Source of the DNA: Acidimicrobiaceae bacterium
Lineage (GTDB): Bacteria; Actinomycetota; Acidimicrobiia; Acidimicrobiales; Aldehydirespiratoraceae
Assembly: GCA_026708645.1 (NCBI GenBank)
Contig: JAPOUM010000017.1
Location: 100,676-164,675 of the forward strand
Reading direction: 5' to 3'
Length of the DNA stretch: 64,000 nucleotides
In this document: piece after piece, positions 44,208 to 52,943 of the stretch
How positions within the stretch are numbered: the first letter of the stretch is position 1
Layout: each line of letters starts with the position of its first letter
Notes under the pieces: generated by a model
Databases searched by the model: none
Seen by the model: the letters and a program-made list of their open reading frames with translations, nothing else
What the model was told of the DNA's origin: nothing
Translations under genes and position numbers: made by a program

Positions 44208-44625
44208 GGTCGGTCTCTTCGCTTGAAGCCTTGGGCTTTCGTTCGATGAAGTGATCCAGGCCGGCTATCAGCCAGGAGTCAGTCCTCGGTTTGAGGCACT
44301 CTCTGAGCGGGTCGACTTCCATTTCTGCGTCCTCCAAGGCGATGAACCCCAGCAGCGGCTCTGCTTCGCTGTCTCCGAAAATGACTGAGCCTGTCGTGGG
44401 AACGCCCATGAATTCCAGCACTGCCGGGGCGACGTCGAAAGGCTTGACGCTGCCATCGGCCATTTCGTACTCCCGTTGTCTCACAGGTTTCACCCCGATG
44501 GCTTCTAGGTGCTTGCGGGGCACTACGCTGTGAGAAGCGCCGGTGTCCACTAGGAATTCGCCCTCCCAGGCCTGCTCGGGTGCCGCAGGGTTGCTCACCT
44601 TCACATCCACGTATGTAGCGCCCAT
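44200..44625 (-). CDS. Retropepsin-like clan AA aspartic protease, copy 6
   Basis: 141 residues from MGATYVDVKVSNPAAPEQAW, with GGAAAAC-type purine-rich upstream. Catalytic segment FLVDTGASHSVVPRKHLEAIG, then YEMADGSVKPFDV, PLLGFIALEDAEMEVDPLRE and a longer, differently composed tail (WLIAGLDHFIERKPKASSEE). First gene of the right-hand minus-strand pair. The listed in-frame extension to 44733 is probably untranslated leader. Most divergent from copies 1-4 at its C-terminus. Confidence 0.82.
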   Translation of the reverse strand: MGATYVDVKVSNPAAPEQAWEGEFLVDTGASHSVVPRKHLEAIGVKPVRQREYEMADGSVKPFDVAPAVLEFMGVPTTGSVIFGDSEAEPLLGFIALEDAEMEVDPLRECLKPRTDSWLIAGLDHFIERKPKASSEETDRG

Positions 44626-45022
44626 GAGTTTTCCTTTCCAGTCGATTTTATAGCCTTTTTCGTGATTTCTGCTGCCAATGAGCTGATTGAAGTTTATTGA
44701 AGCACATTGAGATGCCGATAGCAAACACTGCACCTGAAAAATATTATGTAGTAGTCAAGTTTCACGCGACCGCCGCCAGCGACGCCACCCGCCCGACGCT
44801 TCCTGCCCGACGCTTCCTGCCCGACGCCGCCAGTCAGCAGGACGCCGCCTGCAGGAGGAACACGAAGTCTGCTTCGCGCATGCTTCGCGCATGAGCGCGG
44901 ATCGCGCCGCTAGGCTCTAGAAGTCTCGCCGCAAGGCGGGGCCTTCGTGTGCATGAGCACGCGCCGCTGCCGGCTTCGCACTGCGGGCCGTGCGGCAGGG
45001 TCCGACACCCGACGGAGATTCC
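44626..45022. other. Divergent gap between protease copy 6 and rpsO
   Basis: 397 bases. 44650-44760 is AT-rich (GAAAAATATTATG), likely promoters. 44780-44830 has repeated CCCGACGCTTCCTG words and 44868-44895 repeats CGCATGCTTCGCG. No gene seen. Confidence 0.5.
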
Positions 45023-45304
45023 ATGCCTACCAGCCTCCCACCCAAAGCCGAAACCATCGCCTCGACAGCGGCGGCCTTCGAACTCGGCGAGAACGACACA
45101 GGTTCTCCCGAAGTGCAGGTCGCTTTGCTGTCGGATCGCATCAACCACCTCACCGAGCATCTGCGGGTCCACAACAAGGACCATCACAGCCGGAGGGGCT
45201 TGCTGATGCTGGTGGGTCGGCGCAGGAGGCTGCTCGACTATGTCAAAGACAACGACGTCGAGCGGTACCGGGCGTTGATCGCCCATCTCGGTCTGCGGCG
45301 CTGA
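45023..45304 (+). CDS. rpsO: 30S ribosomal protein S15
   Basis: 93 residues, typical (89). Binds 16S rRNA helices 20-22. [47 protein letters not shown] is the diagnostic segment. The start at 45023 ([11 protein letters not shown]) is chosen over the longer frame from 44990. Followed by pnp at a distance of 362 bases, the standard rpsO-pnp order. Confidence 0.97.
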   Translation: MPTSLPPKAETIASTAAAFELGENDTGSPEVQVALLSDRINHLTEHLRVHNKDHHSRRGLLMLVGRRRRLLDYVKDNDVERYRALIAHLGLRR

Positions 45305-45666
45305 AGCACATCTGAAGCACACCTAAGGACGACTCGACCCACAGAAAGGCTAAACAGCTCAGCAGCGATCAGCTCAACAGCAGTTGCTCAGCAGCGACTC
45401 AAGAGCCGTCCGCACTCCGGCGACGAAGCGCCATCAAGGCGACGAGACGCCGGCGACGCATCCCAGTGAGAAATTGATTTCAGGCGCGACCGCTCCGGTG
45501 CTAGTCGCATCGGCCCCGGCCCTCAGGCCCGGACTCTCAGCCCGTCCCCGACGACACGACAGGGGCGTGAGCGGGTCCGGCGCCCCGGCGGGACCGATAC
45601 GACTGGGAAACTGGCGGGGTCGTGCCGAGTTTCGGGCCTCGACGCGAGGCCCGCAAGGAGACACCC
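45305..45666 (+). other. rpsO-pnp intergenic region
   Basis: 362 bases. Many related words of AGCTCAGCAGCGA type near 45355-45400. PNPase in other bacteria regulates its own mRNA in this leader, but I see no clear RNase III stem. AAGGAG precedes the pnp ATG. No gene is supported. Confidence 0.5.
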
Positions 45667-48138
45667 ATGGCCGATGCCATTTCTGTAAGCGGCGCGTTGA
45701 CGCGCGCCGAAGGCAAAGACGTCACCTTCGAGACGGGCCTTCTGGCGCCTCTCGCAGGCGGCGCTGTCACCGTCCAAGTGGGCGACACCGTGGTGCTGGT
45801 CACCGCCAGCGGCGCCAAAGCGCCTCGTGAGGGCGCCGACTTCTTCCCGCTCACCGTCGACGTCGAAGAGCGCATGTACGCAGCCGGGCGCATTCCCGGC
45901 TCGTTCTTCAGGCGCGAAGCCCGCGCCGGCGAGCAGGCCATCTTGACGTGCCGGCTCATCGACCGTCCCCTGCGGCCCGCCTTCCCGGACGGCTTCCGCA
46001 ACGAGGTGCATGTCGTGGCCACCGTGCTCGGCGCCGACCAGAAGAACCCTTACGACATCGCCGCGCTCAACGCGGCCTCAGCGGCGTTGTGCATATCGCC
46101 GATCCCCTTCGACGGCCCGATCGGCGCGGTGCGCCTGTGCTGGTCGTCAGACGGCGAATGGGTGCCGTTCCCGACCTACGCCGAGGGCGAGGCCGCAGCC
46201 TTCGAGATGGTGGTGGCCGGCCGCCTCGCCGACGACGGCGACGTGGCGGTGATGATGGTCGAAGCGGGCGGGACCGAAGCCACTTGGGAGCTCTACGCCG
46301 ACGGCGTGCCCAAAGTGGACGAGGAGGTTCTCGCCGGGGGCCTCGAAGCCTCCAAAACCTGGATTCGCGAGATGATCGAGCTGCAGCAGCGTCTGGTCGC
46401 GGCCGTCGGCGAGGTCGCCAAGATGGAAGCGCCTCTGTCGGTGGATCACAGCGAGGAGATACTCGAGAGCGTGCGCTCCGTCGCCGGCGAGCGCATAGCC
46501 GCCACGCAGCAGATCGCCGACAAGGCCGACCGTCAGGCCGCCGAGGCCGAGCTGTCGGCCGAGATCGTCGCGGAACTCTCCGAGCGTTTCAGCGAGGATC
46601 CCACGGCCGTCAAACAGATCGGCAGCGCCATCCGCGCCGTCACCAAGCAAGCCGTGCGTCATCGCATCGTCGCTGAGGGCGTGCGCATCGACGGACGCGC
46701 CACCGACGAGCTGCGCCCGCTGATGTGCCGTGTCGGGGTGATCCCCACCGCTCACGGCACTGGGCTGTTCCAGCGCGGCGAGACCCAGGTGCTGAACTTC
46801 ACCACTCTCGGGATCGGCCGCAGCGACCTGCTGGTGGACGATCTCTCGCCCACCGACAAGAAGCGCTACTTCCATCACTACAACTTCCCGCCTTTCAGCA
46901 CCGGCGAGACCGGCTTCATGCGCGGCCCCAAGCGCCGCGAGATCGGTCACGGAGCACTGGCGGAGCGGGCCGTCTTCCCGGTGGTGCCCGGCTATGGAGA
47001 ATGGCCCTACACGATCCGCACCGTGTCGGAGGTCATGGCCTCCAACGGTTCGAGCTCGATGGCGTCGGTCTGCGGCTCGACGCTGTCGCTGATGGACGCG
47101 GGCGTGCCGATCAAGGCGCCGGTCGCGGGAGTGGCCATGGGCCTGGTCCACGCGGACGGCGCCTGGGTGACCCTCACCGACATCCTCGGCGCCGAGGACG
47201 CCTTCGGCGACATGGACTTCAAAGTGGCCGGAACCACCGATTTCATCACCGCGCTGCAGCTCGACACCAAGATCGCCGGCATCCCCGCGGCGGTGCTGGC
47301 CGACGCTTTGCGGCAGGCTCGGACCGCTCGCTTGGACATCCTCGACGTGATGGCGGAGACCATCATCGAGCCGCGGCCCGACGTGCGCGACACCGCGCCC
47401 AAGGTCGTGTCCTTCGAGATCCCGGTGGAGAAGATCGGCGAGGTGATCGGCCCCAAAGGCAAGGTGATCAACGCCATTCAGGCCGAGACCGGCGCGGACA
47501 TCAGCGTCGACGACGACGGCGCTGTCGGCGTCGTGGCCATCGCCTCGGTCAACCGTGACTCTGTGGTTGAGGCTGAGCGTCAGATCAAGCTGATCCTCGA
47601 TCCTCCCACCGCCGACGTGGGCGCCGAGTATCTGGGCAGGGTGGTCAACATCACCAAATTCGGCGCTTTCGTCAACATCCTCCCGGGGCGAGACGGCCTG
47701 GTTCACATCTCCAAGCTGGGCGGAGGACGGCGCATCGACAAGGTCGAGGACGTGCTCGAGCTCGGAGAGGAGATGGAAGTCGTGGTCGAGGACGTCGACC
47801 CCAACGGCAAGATCTCGCTGATCCCCAAGTCGCTGCAAGAGCAGGTTCAGCAGGCGCCGTCGAGCGCTGCCAGGCGGTCGAGGCGCTCCACGTACGACGA
47901 CGACGGCGAGCCTCCACGCCGTCGCGGCCCCGGCGACGGACGTGCCGGACGTGCAGGCGCGGCATCACGCGGCGGCGAGGGCCGCGGCGAAGGCCCGGGC
48001 CGCCGGGAGTCGCCGGGTTCGAGGTCGGTGTCGTTCGAGGATTCCTTCGATCAGCAGCTGGAGCGAGACTTCGGCGAGCTTGGACCGGATCAGAGGGCTC
48101 GCCGCGGCGGACGACGCGGCCCCCGCGGCCCGCGCTAG
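45667..48138 (+). CDS. pnp: Polyribonucleotide nucleotidyltransferase (PNPase)
   Basis: 823 residues. Phosphate-dependent 3'-5' exoribonuclease, part of RNA decay. First RNase PH core (GDTVVLVTASG, SFFRREARAGEQAILTCRLIDRPLRP), helical middle, second core (PTAHGTGLFQRGETQVLNFTTLG; MASVCGSTLSLMDAGVPI), KH domain (VEKIGEVIGPKGKVINAIQ) and S1 domain (EYLGRVVNITKFGAFVNILPG). The tail after about residue 735 is Arg/Gly-rich and repetitive (RRSRRSTYDDDGEPPRRRGPG), longer than in E. coli, as in other actinobacteria. AAGGAG lies just before the ATG; the frame from 45622 is not the start. Confidence 0.98.
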   Translation: MADAISVSGALTRAEGKDVTFETGLLAPLAGGAVTVQVGDTVVLVTASGAKAPREGADFFPLTVDVEERMYAAGRIPGSFFRREARAGEQAILTCRLIDRPLRPAFPDGFRNEVHVVATVLGADQKNPYDIAALNAASAALCISPIPFDGPIGAVRLCWSSDGEWVPFPTYAEGEAAAFEMVVAGRLADDGDVAVMMVEAGGTEATWELYADGVPKVDEEVLAGGLEASKTWIREMIELQQRLVAAVGEVAKMEAPLSVDHSEEILESVRSVAGERIAATQQIADKADRQAAEAELSAEIVAELSERFSEDPTAVKQIGSAIRAVTKQAVRHRIVAEGVRIDGRATDELRPLMCRVGVIPTAHGTGLFQRGETQVLNFTTLGIGRSDLLVDDLSPTDKKRYFHHYNFPPFSTGETGFMRGPKRREIGHGALAERAVFPVVPGYGEWPYTIRTVSEVMASNGSSSMASVCGSTLSLMDAGVPIKAPVAGVAMGLVHADGAWVTLTDILGAEDAFGDMDFKVAGTTDFITALQLDTKIAGIPAAVLADALRQARTARLDILDVMAETIIEPRPDVRDTAPKVVSFEIPVEKIGEVIGPKGKVINAIQAETGADISVDDDGAVGVVAIASVNRDSVVEAERQIKLILDPPTADVGAEYLGRVVNITKFGAFVNILPGRDGLVHISKLGGGRRIDKVEDVLELGEEMEVVVEDVDPNGKISLIPKSLQEQVQQAPSSAARRSRRSTYDDDGEPPRRRGPGDGRAGRAGAASRGGEGRGEGPGRRESPGSRSVSFEDSFDQQLERDFGELGPDQRARRGGRRGPRGPR

Positions 48139-48148
48139 ACGGCCCGCG

Positions 48149-48880
48149 ATGATCAAGCTGGGCGTGTGCGGCGCGACCGGGCGCATGGGCGTCGCAGCCT
48201 GCCGGGCCATTGAAGCCGACCCCGACACCGAGCTGTTGGCCGCCATCGGATCGAGCGGTTCAGCAGAGGAGTTCGTCGAGGCGGGAGTCGACGCCGTGGT
48301 GGACTTCACCGTGGCGGAAGCGGTCCGCGAGAACCATCCGGTGCTGAGCGCCGCCGGAGTCCACGCCGTGATCGGCACTTCCGGACTCGGCGCCGCCGAC
48401 CTAGACGCTTTGAGGGCGGGCTTCGTTCGGAGTCATTGCATAGTGGCGCCGAACTTCGCTTTGAGCGCCGTGCTGATGGCCCGCTTCGCGGCTCTGGCCG
48501 CGCCGTTCTTCGACACCGCCGAGGTGATCGAGATGCACCACGAGCGCAAGACCGACGCTCCCTCGGGCACGGCTCTGGCGACCGCCGAGGCGATGGCCGA
48601 AGCGTCCCCCGAATGGATGCCGGACCCCACCGCCAGCGAAACCCTCGCCGGGGCTCGCGGCGGCCGCGGCCCGGCCGGGATACCGATCCACTCGGTGCGC
48701 CTCAAGGGCCTGGTCGCTCATCAGCAGGTGATGCTCGGCGGCGCCGGCGAGACTCTGACCATCCGTCAGGACACCATCGACCGTTCTGCGTTCATGCCGG
48801 GCATGCTCGTGGCCGCCAAACGGGTGGTCGCCATGGCGCCGGGAGTGACCGTGGGCCTCGCCGAGGTTCTGGGCATCTGA
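48149..48880 (+). CDS. dapB: 4-hydroxy-tetrahydrodipicolinate reductase
   Basis: 243 residues. Catalyses the second step of lysine/diaminopimelate synthesis. NAD(P)H motif GVCGATGRMG near residue 4; VDFTVAEAV; the signature EMHHERKTDAPSGTAL with the catalytic Lys. The ATG at 48149 follows the pnp stop by 10 bases. dapA comes two genes later; SURF1 is between. Confidence 0.96.
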   Translation: MIKLGVCGATGRMGVAACRAIEADPDTELLAAIGSSGSAEEFVEAGVDAVVDFTVAEAVRENHPVLSAAGVHAVIGTSGLGAADLDALRAGFVRSHCIVAPNFALSAVLMARFAALAAPFFDTAEVIEMHHERKTDAPSGTALATAEAMAEASPEWMPDPTASETLAGARGGRGPAGIPIHSVRLKGLVAHQQVMLGGAGETLTIRQDTIDRSAFMPGMLVAAKRVVAMAPGVTVGLAEVLGI

Positions 48881-48924
48881 GGCGTCTCAAGCATCTGCGA
48901 GGCTCGGCAGACCCGGCAGGCCCG

Positions 48925-49872
48925 GTGGTTCCGAGTGGCTCGGCAGGCCCTGCAGACCCGGCAGACCCGGCAGACCAGGCGGTTCCGAGTGGCGCGGCAG
49001 GCCCTGCAGGCCCGGCGGACGCTGCAGGCCCGGCGGTCAGCCAGGCGCCGCTGAACTCGAGCCCGAGGCGCTCGCCGGGGTGGCTGCGTCGGCTGGCGTC
49101 GCCGGGGTGGGTCGCCTCGCACCTGTTCGTCGCGGCGATGGTGGTGCTGATGCTCAACCTCGGGTTGTGGCAGCTGCGCCGCCTCGACGACCGCCGCGTC
49201 GCCAACACGACGATTGCCGCCGCGATCGCGGCCGAGCCCGTCGACATCGCCGCCTATCTCGACTCCTTCGGCGTTCCGCCCGACCACACCGCGATAGCGG
49301 CAGCGGGCAGCTACCTCGCAGGCGCCGAGGTGCGGATCGCCAATCGCAGCAGCGGGGGACAGCCCGGCTTCTGGCTGGCCACGCCGCTACAGCTGCAAGA
49401 CGGGCGCATAGTCGCGGTGGTGCGGGGCTGGGCGCCACGGCGCGCTCTGGCAGGCCTCGACGCCCGTAGCGTCGCCGCGCCGTCAGGCCCCGCAGTGGTG
49501 GCCGGGCTCGCTTTCGGGAGCGTTCCCGGCGGGCGCGTCGCCGAGGTCGCCGCCGGTGAAGCGCCCGAGATCTCGCAGATGGACCTCGCCCGCTTCGAGG
49601 AGGTGACGGGCCTCGACACCGAAGACGTCTGGATACGGCTGCGCGCCCAGTCGCCGCCTCAGCCCGACGGCCTGCCCGCGCCGGTGCCCGACCCCGACCT
49701 CGGCGAGGGCCCGCATCTCTCCTACGCCTTCCAGTGGTTCTTCTTCACCGCCGGAACGGTCGTGGTCTACGGGCTGATCCTGCGCCGTGCCGCCCGTGCC
49801 GCCCGCGTCGCCTCGGGGCGGGCGCGGGTCTCCGGCGATCCGCAACTACACGATCCGCAACTACAGTTGTAG
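48925..49872 (+). CDS. SURF1-family cytochrome c oxidase assembly protein
   Basis: 315 residues with a GTG start inside a repeated region. SURF1 helps insert heme a or copper into cytochrome c oxidase. N-terminal membrane helix ([25 protein letters not shown] near residues 65-90; the LGxWQxxRxxxK signature), a periplasmic domain ([28 protein letters not shown]) and C-terminal helix ([22 protein letters not shown]). The first 45 residues are Gly/Pro/Ala repeats ([22 protein letters not shown]). The ORF continues upstream into dapB in another frame, so the start is uncertain. Suggests an aerobic lifestyle. Confidence 0.9.
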   Translation: MVPSGSAGPADPADPADQAVPSGAAGPAGPADAAGPAVSQAPLNSSPRRSPGWLRRLASPGWVASHLFVAAMVVLMLNLGLWQLRRLDDRRVANTTIAAAIAAEPVDIAAYLDSFGVPPDHTAIAAAGSYLAGAEVRIANRSSGGQPGFWLATPLQLQDGRIVAVVRGWAPRRALAGLDARSVAAPSGPAVVAGLAFGSVPGGRVAEVAAGEAPEISQMDLARFEEVTGLDTEDVWIRLRAQSPPQPDGLPAPVPDPDLGEGPHLSYAFQWFFFTAGTVVVYGLILRRAARAARVASGRARVSGDPQLHDPQLQL

Positions 49873-49875
49873 CCG

Positions 49876-51165
49876 ATGGCTCGCTTCGGACGTGTGCTCA
49901 CAGCCATGGTCACCCCCTTCACAGACGACGGGGCTCTCGACCTGGCAGCAGCGGCGCGTCTCGCCCGCTGGCTCGTGGCCAACGGCAACGAGGGCCTCGT
50001 GGTGGCGGGCACCACCGGCGAGAGCCCCACGCTGACCCACAGCGAGCAGGCGGAGCTCGTGGCTGCGGTGGTGCAGGCGGTGGACGTGCCGGTGGTGGCC
50101 GGCGCCGGAAGCAACGACACGCGAGCCGCCATGGAGCTCAGCGAGGCGTGCGCCGCAGCCGGAGCGGCCGGGCTGCTGCACGTCGCCGGCTATTACAACC
50201 GGCCGTCGCAGGCCGGCCTGGAGACGCATTTCAGGCACTGCGCCGCCGCTACCGACCTGCCGGTGATCATCTACGACATCCCGGCGCGCACCGGCCGCAA
50301 GATCGCCACCGAGACCCTGGTCCGCTTGGCGCACGAGGTTCCCAACATCGTGGCGCTCAAGGACGCGGCCGGCAGCGTCGACGAGACCGCTCGCCTGCTG
50401 GCTCTGGCGCCCGACGATTTCGAGGTCTACTCAGGCGACGATTCGCTGACTCTGCCGCTGCTGGCGGTCGGGGCGACCGGCGTGATAGGGGTCGCCTCGC
50501 ACTGGGCTTCCCGCCTGATGCTCGACATGATCGAAGCTTTCGAGGAGGGCCGGACGGCGGAAGCGGCGGCGATCAACCGTCGCTTGATCGACTCCTACCG
50601 CTTCGAGAGCAGCGACGACGCCCCCAACCCGGTGCCTGCCAAATGCATGATGCGCCTCATGGGAATGCCGACAGGGCCGTGCCGCCTGCCGATGGGACCC
50701 GAGCCGGACGGGCTCGAAGACCGGGCGCATCAAGTGCTGGCCGCGTTGAACGAGCCCGAGCCCCCGACCCCGGATACCCCGGATTCTGAGCTAGCGGCTT
50801 CTGATGCCGTGGCCTCGGATACCTCGGCCCTGGATACCTCGGCTCACGAAACCCCGGATTCTGATCTCGCGGCCTCTGAGTTCGCGGCTTCTGAGCCAGT
50901 GGCTTCTGATACCCCGGCTTCTGAGCCTGCGGCCCCGGATACCTCGGCTTCTGATACTGCGGCTTCCGATCTCTCGGTCCCGGATACCTCGGCGCCGGAT
51001 GCCTCGGATTCTCAAGCCTCAGCGCCGCAAGACTGGATGCAGTCGCCGCCATCTCCGCATCCGCCTCTGCCGCTGCAGCAGCAGCCGACCCAGTCCTCCA
51101 CGCCGCAGCCGCCCCCACCGCCGCCGCCGCCCCCACCCTCTCCGCCGCCCTTCCCGGCGGGCTGA
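49876..51165 (+). CDS. dapA: 4-hydroxy-tetrahydrodipicolinate synthase with long repetitive tail
   Basis: 429 residues; usual length is about 295. DapA condenses pyruvate with aspartate semialdehyde. The barrel is complete: GTTGES, YYNRPSQ (active-site Tyr) and IVALKDAAGS (Schiff-base Lys). Residues about 295-429 are an extra tail rich in Asp/Ser/Ala repeats (SDTSA, PDSDLAASEFAASEPVA) ending in a 12-residue proline stretch (PPPPPPPPPPSP). No stop codon allows a shorter product. RNase J starts 19 bases later. Confidence 0.95.
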   Translation: MARFGRVLTAMVTPFTDDGALDLAAAARLARWLVANGNEGLVVAGTTGESPTLTHSEQAELVAAVVQAVDVPVVAGAGSNDTRAAMELSEACAAAGAAGLLHVAGYYNRPSQAGLETHFRHCAAATDLPVIIYDIPARTGRKIATETLVRLAHEVPNIVALKDAAGSVDETARLLALAPDDFEVYSGDDSLTLPLLAVGATGVIGVASHWASRLMLDMIEAFEEGRTAEAAAINRRLIDSYRFESSDDAPNPVPAKCMMRLMGMPTGPCRLPMGPEPDGLEDRAHQVLAALNEPEPPTPDTPDSELAASDAVASDTSALDTSAHETPDSDLAASEFAASEPVASDTPASEPAAPDTSASDTAASDLSVPDTSAPDASDSQASAPQDWMQSPPSPHPPLPLQQQPTQSSTPQPPPPPPPPPPSPPPFPAG

Positions 51166-51184
51166 GAGAAAGCCCGAGTCGCTT

Positions 51185-52870
51185 GTGGCTGCAACGGTCG
51201 CGGTCACCTTCCTCGGCGGCCTCGGTGAGATAGGACGCAACTGCGCGGTCTTGGAGACCTCCGGCCGTCGTGTGCTGCTCGACTGCGGACGCATGTTCGC
51301 CGGTGACGACCTGCCCGGAGTGGAGTCGGTGATCCCCGATTTCCGATGGCTGCTCGACAGAGGCGGGCCGTCGGGGCCGTTGGAAGCCTGCGTCGTCACC
51401 CACGCCCATGAGGATCACATAGGAGCGCTCCCGCATCTGCTGGAGCGCCTGCAACCGGAGCTGCCGGCCCTGCCCGTCTACGGATCGGATTTCACGCTGG
51501 GCCTGCTCAACCACAAGCTGAGCGAGGCGGGGCTGCGCGACCGAGCCGAGCCGCGCAGGGTCGGCGACGGCGACAGCTTCAAGGCCGGGCCTTTCGAGTG
51601 CGAGGTGATGCCGGTGACGCACTCGGTGCCCGGCGGCCTCATCACGGCTTTCACCACCCCGCAGGGCGTGATCCTGCATTCCAGCGACTTCAAGCTCGAC
51701 CTCACGCCGGTGGACGGTCGCCGCACCGCGCTGTCGCGCATAGGCGCGCTGGCTCACGACCCCGGCGTCAGGCTGCTGCTGGCCGATTCGACCAACGCCG
51801 ACGCTCCCGGCTCGTCGCGCTCGGAGCGGGAAGTGGGCGAGGTGCTCCGCGAGGCGATAGCCCAACAGGCCGGTCGCCGTTTGATCGTGGGAGCGTTCGC
51901 CAGTCACATCCACCGCGTCCAGCAGGTGATCGAAGCGGCTTCAGCCGTCGGCCGGACGGTGGCGACACTGGGCCGCTCGATGCAGCGCAATGTGGCCCTG
52001 GCCCGCGAGCTGGGCCTTCTGCGGATACCTGACAGCGCCCTCTGCGACATCAGCGACCTTGAAGACCTGCCGCCCGGGCGGGTGCTGATCGTCTGCACCG
52101 GTTCGCAGGGCGAGCCGCTCGCCGCTCTCACCCAGATGGCTGAGGGCGCCAACAAGTGGGTCGACGTCACCGACACCGACACGGTGATTCTCAGTTCGCA
52201 TCCGATCCCCGGCAATGAGGCGGCCGTCGCCGCGCTGCGCAACGGCTTGGCGCGCCGCGGCGCCCGAGTGCTGCACACCGGCAACCTGGATGTTCACACC
52301 ACCGGCCACGGGCAGCAGCAGGAGCTGAAAGTGCTGCATTCGGTGGCGTCGCCTGAGTGGTTCGTGCCGGTCCACGGCGAGTATTCGCATCTGGTGGCTC
52401 ACGCAGGCTTGGCGCAGGACATGGGCATGCCCGCGGAACGGGTGCTGGTGTGCTGTGACGGTGATCGCATCGAGCTGTCCGACGGAGGCTTGAGCCATGC
52501 CGGATCGGTCGGCGGGGGACACGTCTATGTCGACGGGACCGTCGGGGATCTGGGCTCGAAGGTTCTGGCGGAGCGGCGCAAGGCGGGCGCCGACGGGTTC
52601 GTGGCGGTGGCGGCGGGAGTCGCCCCCGACCGGGGCGCGCTCGTCTCAGGCCCGCGGATCAAGACGCACGGCTGGGTGGAGGAACCGGCGCTGCGAGGCC
52701 ATGAGGCGGCTGTCGCGGACGCTGTCGCCAAAGAGTTGAAGAGAGCTCTGGCCGCCGGCGAGAGGGAGCGCGACGCCTTGGAGGATCTGATGATGCGCAC
52801 GGCGCGCAGAACGTCCCGTGAGCGCACCCGTCGCCGGCCTGTGATCGTGGCGGTCGTGACCGAGCATTGA
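51185..52870 (+). CDS. rnj: Ribonuclease J
   Basis: 561 residues, GTG start. RNase J is a beta-CASP metallo-beta-lactamase with endo- and 5'-3' exonuclease activity in RNA maturation. Metal-binding motif THAHEDHIGALPHL near residue 78 (HxHxDH), and TGSQGEP, SSHPIPGNE, HTTGHGQQQELK and PVHGEYSHL of the beta-CASP domain. The upstream continuing frame to 50804 overlaps dapA in a shifted frame and is not the start. dapA-rnj-ftsK is a common actinobacterial order. Confidence 0.95.
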   Translation: MAATVAVTFLGGLGEIGRNCAVLETSGRRVLLDCGRMFAGDDLPGVESVIPDFRWLLDRGGPSGPLEACVVTHAHEDHIGALPHLLERLQPELPALPVYGSDFTLGLLNHKLSEAGLRDRAEPRRVGDGDSFKAGPFECEVMPVTHSVPGGLITAFTTPQGVILHSSDFKLDLTPVDGRRTALSRIGALAHDPGVRLLLADSTNADAPGSSRSEREVGEVLREAIAQQAGRRLIVGAFASHIHRVQQVIEAASAVGRTVATLGRSMQRNVALARELGLLRIPDSALCDISDLEDLPPGRVLIVCTGSQGEPLAALTQMAEGANKWVDVTDTDTVILSSHPIPGNEAAVAALRNGLARRGARVLHTGNLDVHTTGHGQQQELKVLHSVASPEWFVPVHGEYSHLVAHAGLAQDMGMPAERVLVCCDGDRIELSDGGLSHAGSVGGGHVYVDGTVGDLGSKVLAERRKAGADGFVAVAAGVAPDRGALVSGPRIKTHGWVEEPALRGHEAAVADAVAKELKRALAAGERERDALEDLMMRTARRTSRERTRRRPVIVAVVTEH

Positions 52871-52943
52871 GCGCGCCATCGACTCGACGACCCGGCGCCG
52901 AGATCACTTCGTGGCCGCAGAGTCACTGGTAGCGTCGCAGATC

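Noticed and set aside
45384..45830. 148-residue + strand ORF before pnp
   Set aside because: It overlaps the start of pnp in another frame and its sequence is a composition artefact.
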